From Sphingobium chlorophenolicum (GTDB lineage: Bacteria > Pseudomonadota > Alphaproteobacteria > Sphingomonadales > Sphingomonadaceae), in NCBI RefSeq assembly GCF_000722875.1, contig NZ_JFHR01000003.1:108147-172146 (forward strand): a stretch of DNA of 64,000 nt. Reading direction: 5' to 3'. A program made the position numbers and the translations under genes. Of the stretch, positions 9,353-16,216 are shown one piece after another. Below the pieces are notes generated by a model. That model was not told the origin of the DNA. It did not search any database and saw only the letters and a list, made by a program, of their open reading frames with translations. Numbering within the stretch: the stretch's first letter is position 1; each line of letters starts with the position of its first letter.

Positions 9353-9850
9353 TGGGGATTTCGGAGCCGGAGGTTTAACACGCGATTTCAGACATCGCCA
9401 TAGAAAACGTATTACATGCCGAGAACGTCGAACTAGACGCTATTTCAACGGGTTAGCGAACTCCGGCTAGGCTTTTCCACCATGAGAACACGACACACCC
9501 TGTGAACAGACCGTATTTCAGGCACTTAACCTGCGGCGTGCCGCGTACGGTGTGCAAATCCTTAGGGACTGTCGCGGTGGTGGTGGCATCATGGCTGGAT
9601 GTCCGATCATTGGACCGGACTCCGGGAGGGAAAGCGCCGCAGGCAGGCGATCATCGGGCAGGACCGAAGGGGGTTGGGCGGAGCAATCCCGCCCCACGAC
9701 GGACCTGGCCGCAGGTCAGTGTCCGTCGCCCCATGCTGGTCCGGTAAAACCGGACCAGCGAGCGAGTATGGTTGTCGCTATTGTGCAGCTGGGTAGGTGC
9801 TGGCATCGTACAACATGGAGGCTGGTTCACGATCAGAAAAGGCATGTCGA
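9353..9850. other. gene-free region, probable oriT
   Basis: About 500 bases with no convincing gene, lying between the divergent tra operon (minus) and a small plus-strand gene. This is where MobF systems usually place oriT. It contains short imperfect repeats of ATCATTGGACCGG type near 9605 and the perfect hairpin at 9735-9759. Confidence 0.5.
9735..9759. other. oriT: oriT hairpin candidate
   Basis: GCTGGTCCGGT, loop AAA, ACCGGACCAGC: an 11-bp perfect stem with a 3-base loop. In R388-type oriTs an inverted repeat recognised by the relaxase lies a few bases before nic, and here a GTATGGTTGTCGCTATTG segment follows. The nic position cannot be fixed by eye. Confidence 0.45.
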
Positions 9851-10069
9851 ATGGCACGGAGTATCGAGCAGGAACGGGCGCAGCTTGAGGCCGATGAACA
9901 GCGGCTCAACGAGCGTCGCAAGCAACTCGCCGATCGCGAGCGATCGGGGTTGTTGAAGGAGGTTGAGAAGTCGGGGCTGATGAAGGCCGATCCAGCCCAG
10001 TTCAGCGCCATCATCGGGGCGATCAAGAAGCTCGGGATCGACGAGACCGTGAAGCGCCTGACCGCGTAG
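9851..10069 (+). CDS. small coiled-coil transfer-associated protein (DUF6437/TraC-like)
   Basis: 72 residues starting MARSIEQERAQLEADEQ at 9851, with AAAAGG 8 bases upstream. The first half is a charged coiled coil, the rest a small helical domain (AQFSAIIGAIKKLGIDETVKRL). Short coiled-coil proteins of this shape (DUF6437, TraC/TraD of Ti plasmids) sit beside oriT and divergent to the relaxase in alphaproteobacterial plasmids. It is divergent from the tra operon and ends before a strong terminator. The family assignment is from resemblance only. Confidence 0.6.
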   Translation: MARSIEQERAQLEADEQRLNERRKQLADRERSGLLKEVEKSGLMKADPAQFSAIIGAIKKLGIDETVKRLTA

Positions 10070-10107
10070 CGGGTCAGCGCAGGAGCGGGCTCAAGCCCAT
10101 CAAGCAA

Positions 10108-10140
10108 AAAAGGGGAGCAGCCGTAAGGCGCTCCCCTTTT
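10108..10140. terminator. bidirectional intrinsic terminator
   Basis: AAAAGGGGAGC at 10108-10118 and GCTCCCCTTTT at 10130-10140 form an 11-bp perfect stem with A and T tracts. It separates the plus gene ending at 10069 from the minus gene ending at 10247. Confidence 0.85.
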
Positions 10141-10246
10141 CAATGCCTGGCCGAAGCTGGCGATGCTTCGGTCCATTGAGGCAAAAGAATGGGGAGCATC
10201 GAGGCGAAGCCCGATGCCCCCCGACGCGATGGTGACTGGAGGGAGG

Positions 10247-10804
10247 CTATCCCCAGACCATGCGTATCTCGTCACTGGTAGCGGCCTGAGCCGCGAGCGA
10301 GTCGAACCGCTCGAGGTAACGGCCATCATTGAGGTGGCCTAGATCGCGGCGGACGTAAGGCTGACCCAGAGTATCGCGCAATTCGGTAATGGGTATGCTG
10401 CCGCGATTGTCGTCGGCAAGCCGGAGCGCGTCGAGGACGCGATAGGCGTTGCCGTTGGCGAGGTTGATCTCCGATGCGCCGTCGGGCGTGGTGGCGACGT
10501 GCATGGTGATCGTGCGGGTTGCATCGTCGCGCCAGAAGCGGACGTTGAGTCCACGAAACTGGGCTTCCTCGACAACGGAGATGACACCAACGTCGTGATC
10601 GAAGATCGCGCAGATTGATGCGAGCGACCAGGGGCACACGCGGGCTTCGAACGAGCACGACACCAGGGGGTCATCGTCCTCGTCTTCGAGAAGCTGGCCA
10701 CGCTCCCGGGCGAAGGCGCGGAACGCGGCGAGCTGGCGGGCGGTGATGACGGCGGGCGCGGCATCGGCTTTCCGATCGACGCTGAGGAAGAAGGTGATCG
10801 ACAT
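10247..10804 (-). CDS. hypothetical protein
   Basis: 185 residues starting MSITFFLSVDRKADAAP at 10804; GGGAG lies 7 bases upstream. Mixed alpha/beta composition with no signal peptide or membrane segment. A central VGVISVVEEAQFRGLNVRFW and a C-terminal LRLADDNRGSIPITELRD segment are the most distinctive parts. It stands alone between the bidirectional terminator and a repeat island. Its start codon sits inside a short leader stem. Confidence 0.7.
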   Translation of the reverse strand: MSITFFLSVDRKADAAPAVITARQLAAFRAFARERGQLLEDEDDDPLVSCSFEARVCPWSLASICAIFDHDVGVISVVEEAQFRGLNVRFWRDDATRTITMHVATTPDGASEINLANGNAYRVLDALRLADDNRGSIPITELRDTLGQPYVRRDLGHLNDGRYLERFDSLAAQAATSDEIRMVWG

Positions 10805-10827
10805 GGTCTGTCTCCCATTGGAACCAT
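10803..10827 (-). promoter_or_regulatory. 5' leader stem enclosing the start codon
   Basis: On the minus strand ATGGT pairs with the ACCAT that includes the start codon of the 10247-10804 gene. The loop carries GGGAG. A purine tract (AAGGGGAGGGA) and a CCGATCC/GGATCGG hairpin lie just upstream. It belongs to the leader family described in the findings. Confidence 0.4.
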
Positions 10828-10892
10828 CATCCCCGGTTTCCCTCCCCTTCCGATCCGTCAGGATCGGCATGGCCGATCACGGGGTCATGGGT

Positions 10893-11414
10893 CGGTCCGC
10901 AGGACCGGTTGCCCGAGCGATGCGTAGCTGGTGCTCGCAATGCGCAGGCATTGCGGCACCGCGAGCGAGCCGGGCATTGGTCGGACTGCGCCGGTCGATG
11001 CGTAGCGAGCGCGACACGCGCAGGCGTGGCCGCGATGCGAGCGAGACGGGCGCGGTCGATAAGCGGGTGCGATCGGCACGAGCGAGGCGTAGCGAACCGG
11101 CGATCCGAAGGGATCGTCGTGAAGCGAGCGAGCCGTGCCGGTCAGCCCATACTCGATCGCATCGGCACGGCGCGATGCGCAGCGGCAGCGCAGGCGATGC
11201 GACGGCATCGCCGCGCCCGCCAGCGAGCCGTGCCGATGCCGCAGTCGAGACGCCGGCTGAGCCGCGACGGTCGATGCGTAGCGAGCGTGACACGCGCAGG
11301 CGTGGCCGCGATGCGAGCGAGGCGATGCGACGGAGTGACAGATCGATCCCGGCACCGGCGAGGCGTAGCAGGCAGTGGCAATGCGACGGCATTGCCCTGC
11401 CGCGAGCGAGCCGT
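10893..11414. repeat. box-hairpin-box repeat island, part 1
   Basis: No real gene. The region alternates a GAKGCGTAGC box (10919, 10997, 11084, 11174 variant, 11273, 11360), a short hairpin whose arms differ from unit to unit, and a GCGAGCGAG box (10961, 11037, 11124, 11313, 11402). Hairpins include CGCAATGC/GCATTGCG (10936-10955), GATCC/GGATC (near 11105), GCGATGC/GCATCGC (near 11195). A 54-bp stretch (10992-11045) recurs at 11268-11321 with one mismatch. Confidence 0.7.
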
Positions 11415-11426
11415 ACCGATCCTCCG

Positions 11427-11594
11427 TCAGGGATCGACCGCGTCAATTTCGATCAGGCGTGCGGTGTCGGTCCACGAGATGATCTCATAGTCGTCCGACA
11501 TGTGGGTGTAGTGGCCACTGCGAACCTCGCCGATCGTCGCGCATGTTCCGTCCGCCCAGAGTGCGTAGTCGTCGTTCGAGATGGGGTCGGTCAT
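11427..11594 (-). CDS. small acidic hypothetical protein
   Basis: 55 residues from the ATG at 11594, preceded by AAAGGAG at good spacing. Sequence begins MTDPISNDDYALWADGTCAT. It has the compact beta-rich look of small plasmid proteins and no membrane segment. It lies between the repeat island and the first copy of the structured element, whose outer stem ends 32 bases upstream of the start. No family recognised. Confidence 0.6.
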   Translation of the reverse strand: MTDPISNDDYALWADGTCATIGEVRSGHYTHMSDDYEIISWTDTARLIEIDAVDP

Positions 11595-11625
11595 GTCATT
11601 CTCCTTTTGCTGACGCGAACCGTCC

Positions 11626-11823
11626 GGCATGCGGTGTTCAGGGCGGTTGATGCCGTTGACCGGGAAGCCGTGGCGAGCGCAGCGAAGGCAGGGATCCCGG
11701 TCAACGCTCGAGAGCGGGGGAACCGATTTTGTGCTGGCGGTCCGCTGAGCGGAGCGATTGCGGACGGGCAGCGCAAAATTTGGGGGATCGCGAAGTCTCG
11801 ACGGCCCGTGATACCCGCATGCC
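11626..11823. repeat. structured element, copy A
   Basis: About 198 bases closed by GGCATGCGG (11626-11634) and CCGCATGCC (11815-11823). Inside are stem GTTGACCGGGA/TCCCGGTCAAC (11655-11665/11695-11705) and a longer stem 11726-11745/11760-11779 beginning ATTTTG and ending CAAAAT. The spacers between stems are 20 bases each and match copy B. It lies in the 5' region of the minus gene starting at 11594. Confidence 0.7.
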
Positions 11824-11895
11824 ATTCTGTAGTGAGGCGAGCAAAGGATAGCCCTTTCGGGGTCGCACCGGGGTTTTCCAAGGGTCGCATCGGCC

Positions 11896-12042
11896 GAGGC
11901 GTAGCGCGCTGGTCATCGCACTCAGCGATGACCGCTAAGCGAGCGAGGCGATGCGACGGAGCGACAGATCGATCCCGGCACCGGCGAGGCGTGGCAGGCA
12001 GCGGCAATGCGACGGCATTGCCCTGCCGCGAGCGAGCCGTGT
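11896..12042. repeat. box-hairpin-box repeat island, part 2
   Basis: Contains GAGGCGTAGC (11896), the hairpin GGTCATCGC/GCGATGACC (11912-11934), GCGAGCGAG (11941) and a 102-bp segment (11941-12042) that repeats 11313-11414 with three mismatches. No gene seen. Confidence 0.7.
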
Positions 12043-12132
12043 CGATCCGGCAACGCGGTGCGATCGACCGCAAGGTCAGTCCCACGCGGCGCGATGGGGC
12101 TCGATGCCCCGGAGCGCCGCCCAGGGCGACGT

Positions 12133-12170
12133 AAAAAAGGGGAAGGACTCCGGTTTCCCGGAGCCCTTCC
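12133..12170 (-). terminator. intrinsic terminator of the DUF2493 gene
   Basis: Stem GGAAGGACTCCGG (12141-12153) with CCGGAGCCCTTCC (12158-12170), one mismatch, followed on the minus strand by a six-base U tract (A6 at 12133-12138). Confidence 0.8.
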
Positions 12171-12179
12171 GTGAGTGCG

Positions 12180-13172
12180 TCAGGCGCGACGGCCGCGCTG
12201 GCTGGGCTGCACCGGCGCCTGTCCGTCCTTGCGGAAGACGTGGAGCGGTACGCCGGCGGTTCGCAGCTTGCGCGCGAAGTCGATCTGGACGCCCGATCCT
12301 TCGCAGACGATCGCTTCGACGGGACGCAGCGAGGCGATGCGGTCGTTGCGCAGGAACCCGCCCCGGTTGCCGTGGCGCTTGTCGAGGAACATGCGCACCA
12401 GCTTGACCTCGCGCGAGGCCGCCCACGACGCTGCGATGGCGTCGGCACCCTTGTTCATGGCGGTGGTCATCAGGACCATCGACGGGATGCGACGCTTGAT
12501 CTGGTCGAGGCGTTCGAAGAGCTGCTCGTGGTCGTGCCATTCCATGCCGCCCGAGAAGGCGACAATCGGGCCGCTCGGGTTGTGCTCGTCCCGACGCTTT
12601 GCCGCGCGTGCCGCCAGATAGTCGGCACCGTCGATCATCGAGGCGGTCAGCTTGGACGACACCCTGCTGCCGCGGACGGTCGAGAAGGGCCGTCCGGTCT
12701 CGACGCGATACACGTTCCCGGCGTGGTCCCGCATGCAGCGCATCGCCTCGGCGCAATTCTCGAGGGTCTGGCAGAGCAGCTGGGTTTCTTCGAGTTCCAC
12801 CGCGTAGATCTCCGAGGGGTCGTAGCTGCGCACCAGGTCGCCCAGCTTCTTGGCGGCGTCATCCTCCCGCCCCTCGATGCGCTTGGCCACCATGTGGAAG
12901 CTGTTGACGAAACCCCATGCGAGATCGGCGGCGAATTCTTCCATGCGGGTGTCGCGGAACACGTCGAACATCGTCGCCAGCATCTGCTCGACGGCGTGCG
13001 CGGCCTGCTCCGGGTCGGGCATGTCCAGCTTCTCGGCTTCGCTGACGATGGAAAGCTTGGCCATCTCGCTCGCCTCGATGAACGCCCCCTGATAGGTCTC
13101 GGTGGTGTCCTCGTCGGCGCGGCGCTCGTTGATCGCGCGGCCCATGTCGTTGAAGTTGCTGTACTTGGTCAT
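12180..13172 (-). CDS. DUF2493 domain protein
   Basis: 330 residues from MTKYSNFNDMGR at 13172 (GGAGG upstream). The N-terminal 190 residues are helical. The C-terminal part is a Rossmann-like DUF2493 domain: VAFSGGMEWHDHEQLFERLD at about 205-224, then MVLMTTAMNKGADAIAASWA and VKLVRMFLDKR. DUF2493 resembles the SMF/DprA and LOG nucleotide-binding folds and is common on alphaproteobacterial plasmids and integrative elements, function unproven. It ends 10 bases before a strong terminator and its leader carries copy B of the structured element. Confidence 0.85.
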   Translation of the reverse strand: MTKYSNFNDMGRAINERRADEDTTETYQGAFIEASEMAKLSIVSEAEKLDMPDPEQAAHAVEQMLATMFDVFRDTRMEEFAADLAWGFVNSFHMVAKRIEGREDDAAKKLGDLVRSYDPSEIYAVELEETQLLCQTLENCAEAMRCMRDHAGNVYRVETGRPFSTVRGSRVSSKLTASMIDGADYLAARAAKRRDEHNPSGPIVAFSGGMEWHDHEQLFERLDQIKRRIPSMVLMTTAMNKGADAIAASWAASREVKLVRMFLDKRHGNRGGFLRNDRIASLRPVEAIVCEGSGVQIDFARKLRTAGVPLHVFRKDGQAPVQPSQRGRRA

Positions 13173-13225
13173 GATAGCCTCCATGAGTTGAAAATCTCAC
13201 CTTCTCTCGGTGAGGAATCTCATCC

Positions 13226-13419
13226 GGCATGCGGCGGTCAGGGCGGTCAGGGACGTTAACCGGGAAGCCGCGGCCCGCAGGGTCGCGGACCCCGGTTAAC
13301 GCTCGCGCGCGGGGGAGCCGATTTTCTCGTGCCCTGGAGGCGGAGCGAAGCGGAGGCGGAAGGGTGCGTGAAAATTGGGGGGACCGCGCGTCCTTGACGG
13401 CCCGCCAACCCCGCATGCC
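13226..13419. repeat. structured element, copy B
   Basis: Closed by GGCATGCGG (13226-13234) and CCGCATGCC (13411-13419). Stem GTTAACCGGG/CCCGGTTAAC (13255-13264/13291-13300) and stem 13321-13335/13361-13375 (ATTTTC...GAAAAT). It shares copy A's spacer lengths but changes paired bases on both sides. The minus-strand DUF2493 gene starts 54 bases beyond it. Confidence 0.7.
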
Positions 13420-13744
13420 AGACTTCCTCATCACAGAGAGAGAAAATATTATGTTGTGGTGGGCACGCCGGGTCGGACCGAGCACGGGCGGCGGTGATGC
13501 GCCGCCAGGCGCAGCGCCGCAAAGGCAGCGCCAGTGAGCCCGGGAGGGCGAGCCAGCTGCCGCCGCCCGCGCGCAGGACGCCCGGCGCCGGCATAGGGAT
13601 CGTCACCCGCAGGGCGGAGACCCCGCCAGGGGGCTCCGTGAGGCCCGCCAGGGCCGAATAGAGCCCGGTCCCGCCCACAAGGCGGGACGCCCCGCCCTGC
13701 CCCTCTACGGCCGTCCCACAGCCAGCACAGCAGGATCAGCAGGA
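13420..13744. other. gene-poor GC-rich spacer
   Basis: About 325 bases. A minus-strand frame from 13754 begins with a hydrophobic stretch (MGLILLILLCWLW) but the rest is a proline/arginine-rich translation typical of GC-rich non-coding DNA. Several short hairpins (for example CCCGCC/GGCGGG near 13665-13685) are present. No feature I can support as a gene. Confidence 0.4.
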
Positions 13745-14218
13745 TCAGTCCCATTCATACTCGCCACCGTCATCCCCGGCATCGTAATCCGGCATCTCCT
13801 GGATTCCCGGGTCGTCTGGATCGCGGTTGGCATCGGGGTCCTCGCCGTGCGGGTCGGTCTGGATATCCGGTTCGGTTGCGAACCGGATATCTTCACCGAT
13901 CCGGTCAGCAATGTCCGGCTCGACCGCGCTGTCATCGTCTAGCCAGCAGGAACGCGGACACTGGAGCAGCTGGTGACCACGATGGACGAAGGGCTGGCCG
14001 TTCATCAGGATGGGTCGCTCGGCGAGACGCCGGCAGGGTTCATTGCGACGGTTGCGGAAGCCGTACGGCACCGCCAGCGGGGCGAGCGCGACGGCATTGC
14101 CGTCGTGGTCGCCGCCGGCGGGTGCCGGCTCGTCGACCCGAGCGACCGGGTCCGGTGCCGCAGGTATCGGCTCGGGCGCGAACGGGTCGCCGTCGAACAT
14201 GTCGCGCTGGACGGTCAT
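13745..14218 (-). CDS. hypothetical protein with acidic C-terminus
   Basis: 157 residues from MTVQRDMFDGDPFAPEP at 14218; AAAGG lies 9 bases upstream. The middle has two cysteine/arginine-rich parts (NRRNEPCRRLAERPILMNGQ, LLQCPRSCW), the last 55 residues are strongly acidic (DPDDPGIQEMPDYDAGDDGG). It follows ssb on the same strand with a 140-base spacer. No recognised domain. Confidence 0.6.
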   Translation of the reverse strand: MTVQRDMFDGDPFAPEPIPAAPDPVARVDEPAPAGGDHDGNAVALAPLAVPYGFRNRRNEPCRRLAERPILMNGQPFVHRGHQLLQCPRSCWLDDDSAVEPDIADRIGEDIRFATEPDIQTDPHGEDPDANRDPDDPGIQEMPDYDAGDDGGEYEWD

Positions 14219-14356
14219 GGTGCCGGACCTTTCAGGTGAGCGCGCGCTGGCGCAAGGCCGCGGTGCGAAGCACCGTGGGCGAGGCGTCCTGCGCGGGCGA
14301 TGATGAAGCATGCGCGAAGGGCGACGCCCGCAGACGCCGCCCGGTTCGCTGGCCGG

Positions 14357-14695
14357 TCAGTAGAACTCGGCGCGATCGGCGATGATCTCGCAGCCGTAGC
14401 GGTCGTTGCCGTCGCTGTCCTGCCAGCGGGTGTAGTGCAGGCGTCCCTCGATGGCGATGAGGTCGCCCTTCTTGCGGTTGCCGGCGATCGCCTTGGCGAG
14501 GCCGTTGAAGCAGGTGACCTTGTGGTATTCGGTCTCCTTGACGGTGAAGCCGTCGTCGCCTTTGTAGGTGTGGCCGTCCTTGTTGAGCTTCGGGCGATCG
14601 GTCGCCACGAAGATGGTCGCGACGCTGGTGGCGCGATTGACTTCGCGCAGTTCGGGGGTGCGGGTCAGGCGGCCGACGAGGTTCACGTTGTTCAT
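14357..14695 (-). CDS. ssb: single-stranded DNA-binding protein
   Basis: 112 residues, an OB-fold SSB: MNNVNLVGRLTRTPELR at the start, FVATDRPKLNKDG, YHKVTCFNGLAKAI, KGDLIAIEGRLHYTRW and YGCEIIADRAEF. It lacks the long acidic tail with a DDDIPF end found in chromosomal SSBs, like many short plasmid SSBs. AAGGAGG precedes the ATG. It likely protects transferred single strands or supports plasmid replication. A dead inverted copy lies at 14975-15325. Confidence 0.9.
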   Translation of the reverse strand: MNNVNLVGRLTRTPELREVNRATSVATIFVATDRPKLNKDGHTYKGDDGFTVKETEYHKVTCFNGLAKAIAGNRKKGDLIAIEGRLHYTRWQDSDGNDRYGCEIIADRAEFY

Positions 14696-14974
14696 GGCAT
14701 TGCCTCCTTGGGTTGGTCGGCGGTCCGTCCGCCGGTGTCACCTGAAGGGCGTCGCGGTTCGGGGCGTCGCACCGGAGGGCGAGCTGGGCCGGCGCGCAGG
14801 CGGCGGGCCTGGTCGACCGGAGGGGAACCCCTTTTGCAGGGGTGGTGCGGGCAGCCGCGCGAAGCGCGGCAACACGGCCCTGCCAAAGGGGTTGCGAGGC
14901 CCCGGGGCGCGGCGCAGGTGACACGAAACGGCGGATGGGCCGTCGATCAGCCCAAGGTTCCCGCAGGCATTGCC

Positions 14975-15325
14975 ATGGACAAACCTCGTGAACCGCTCAT
15001 GTCGGTCGCCTGACCCGTACCCCCGAACGACCCGGCGCGAAGGCAGGCGTGCCGCCAGCGTCGCTCGCTGACCGACGTGGTGCCGCTCCGAAGCTCGACA
15101 AGGACGGCCGCGCCCGGGCGACGACGCACCGGCAAGGAGACCGGATGCCGCAAGGTCGCCCGACGGCCGACCCTCGCCAGGGCGATCGCCGGCAACCGCA
15201 TCGGACCTGGGCGTCCTCATCGCCATCGGGGTTAAACGCCTGCCGATACCCGCTGGCAGGACAGCGACGGCTTTACGCGCCGCCCGGCTGCGAGATCATC
15301 GCCGATTGTGATGATCTATCCGTCC
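14975..15325 (+). pseudogene. decayed ssb copy
   Basis: Nucleotide similarity to ssb is clear across the whole length: start region ATGGACAAACCTCGTGAAC versus ATGAACAACGTGAACCTCG, then shared blocks CGCCTGACCCG, ACAAGGACGGCC, GGCGATCGCCGGCAACCGCA, CCTCATCGCCATCG, GCTGGCAGGACAGCGACGGC and CTGCGAGATCATCGCCGAT. Several small insertions and deletions shift the frame, so no SSB can be made. It is in opposite orientation to the live gene. Confidence 0.75.
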
Positions 15326-15383
15326 GGTCAGCGAATCGGGCGGCGTCTGCGGGCGTCGTCCTTCGGGTTGGCGTAACCAACGG

Positions 15384-15791
15384 TCAGCGTCGATCGGTTA
15401 CCCGGACGGCGCTTGCCTGGACGGCACGAACGATCTTCTGAAAATACGTCGGGGGGCACCGCCCATAAATGAAGCTGCCGGTCCTCAGGTCGATGACATC
15501 ATGGCCGCGCCAGTCGAAATCGTTGACGTCGTTGACGACGACGTGGCTTTCGCCGGCGCGCGGCAGGCCCATAGCCTTGGCGACCGGATCGGGTATCCGG
15601 TCGCTGCGAGAGGATCGCGCCTCCCCCTTCGTCGTGATGGGTACGACCGCGACGCCTCTGGCATCTGACGCGATTACCAGAACCGGGCGTTCCTTGACGC
15701 CCTCGTCACGACCGGCAGCCGCTTCATGGGCAAACAGATAGATGTAGTTGATGACATCGCCGGGTTCAGGCGGCGGTGTCGACGCGCTCAC
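15384..15791 (-). CDS. PemK/MazF-like toxin
   Basis: About 135 residues from the GTG at 15791; a longer frame to an ATG at 15860 would overlap the antitoxin by 95 bases. Recognisable parts: EPGDVINYIYLFAHEA near the start, KERPVLVIASDARGVAVVPIT, and SHVVVNDVNDFDWRGHD. The GDV start followed by a KxRPVLVI strand is the pattern of PemK/MazF-type endoribonucleases, which cleave mRNA. It follows the antitoxin gene, overlapping it by about 26 bases, as in many type II pairs. The exact start is uncertain. Confidence 0.65.
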   Translation of the reverse strand: MSASTPPPEPGDVINYIYLFAHEAAAGRDEGVKERPVLVIASDARGVAVVPITTKGEARSSRSDRIPDPVAKAMGLPRAGESHVVVNDVNDFDWRGHDVIDLRTGSFIYGRCPPTYFQKIVRAVQASAVRVTDRR

Positions 15792-16077
15792 GCTCCCACC
15801 GATCGTCGGCGAGTTCGGCTTCTGTCGGGAGCGAGGCTTCAAGACGGGCCGCGAAGTCATCCGGGAATGTCCCTTCGGTATAGACCCGGCGATTGCCGTG
15901 GATCGCGCGGAGCGCAGCTTCGGCGCGGTCGAGGTAATCGGCGCTGACGACGGCGGCGAAGCGCCGGTTGCGCTTGGTCAGGATGACCGGCGCGAGCTGG
16001 CTCTTGTCGACGTAGACGCCCGGGGTCTTGTGGAAATCGGTGAGATTGACGGTCTCGTCACTGGCGGTAGCAGCCAT
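15766..16077 (-). CDS. antitoxin of Phd/YefM type
   Basis: 103 residues from the ATG at 16077 (AGGAGG upstream). The N-terminal VNLTDFHKTPGVYVDKSQLAPVILTKRNRRFAAVVS matches the Phd/YefM DNA-binding fold in order (start of helix, PG turn, TKR-like strand). The C-terminal acidic helix (PTEAELADDRWERERV) would bind the toxin. Its promoter carries a palindrome with a consensus -10, consistent with autorepression. Confidence 0.7.
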   Translation of the reverse strand: MAATASDETVNLTDFHKTPGVYVDKSQLAPVILTKRNRRFAAVVSADYLDRAEAALRAIHGNRRVYTEGTFPDDFAARLEASLPTEAELADDRWERERVDTAA

Positions 16078-16097
16078 CAGTGCCTCCTGTGGATCAC

Positions 16098-16119
16098 GCG
16101 CATTATACGCAGTATGCGC
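16098..16119 (-). promoter_or_regulatory. toxin-antitoxin promoter/operator
   Basis: GCGCAT and ATGCGC arms (16098-16103, 16114-16119) form an imperfect palindrome. On the minus strand a perfect TATAAT lies at 16107-16102, about 25 bases before the antitoxin start, so repressor binding would cover the -10. Confidence 0.55.
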
Positions 16120-16216
16120 GGAATAGCCAGAAACGACAACAGGGACCGCTTCGGTGATGAAGCGATCCCCGTCGGGGTGGCGACACGGGCGACGCATCAG
16201 CGCCGCCCGATGCCGG

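Larger units (their letters stand above)
14312..15372. repeat. large imperfect inverted duplication centred on 14862
   Basis: Left arm carries the intact minus-strand ssb, right arm a decayed plus-strand ssb. The centre is a hairpin GCCGCGC-gaa-GCGCGGC (14854-14870), flanked by AACCCCTTTTGCAGGG (14826-14841) and CCCTGCCAAAGGGGTT (14878-14893). Sequence match continues outward through the ssb leaders, the genes and about 50 bases beyond their stops. Confidence 0.75.

Noticed and set aside
10893..12042. CRISPR array
   Set aside because: Repeats are short, unequally spaced, lack unique 30-40 base spacers and have no cas genes nearby.
10743..12134. Long plus-strand frame of about 460 codons
   Set aside because: Its translation is arginine/serine/alanine-rich repeat from the box-hairpin island, and it crosses real minus-strand genes; it is an effect of high GC without stop codons.
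13449..13754. Minus-strand frame starting with a hydrophobic MGLILLILLCWLW
   Set aside because: Only the first 13 residues look protein-like; the rest is proline/arginine-rich and no ribosome site stands out. Kept as a spacer note.
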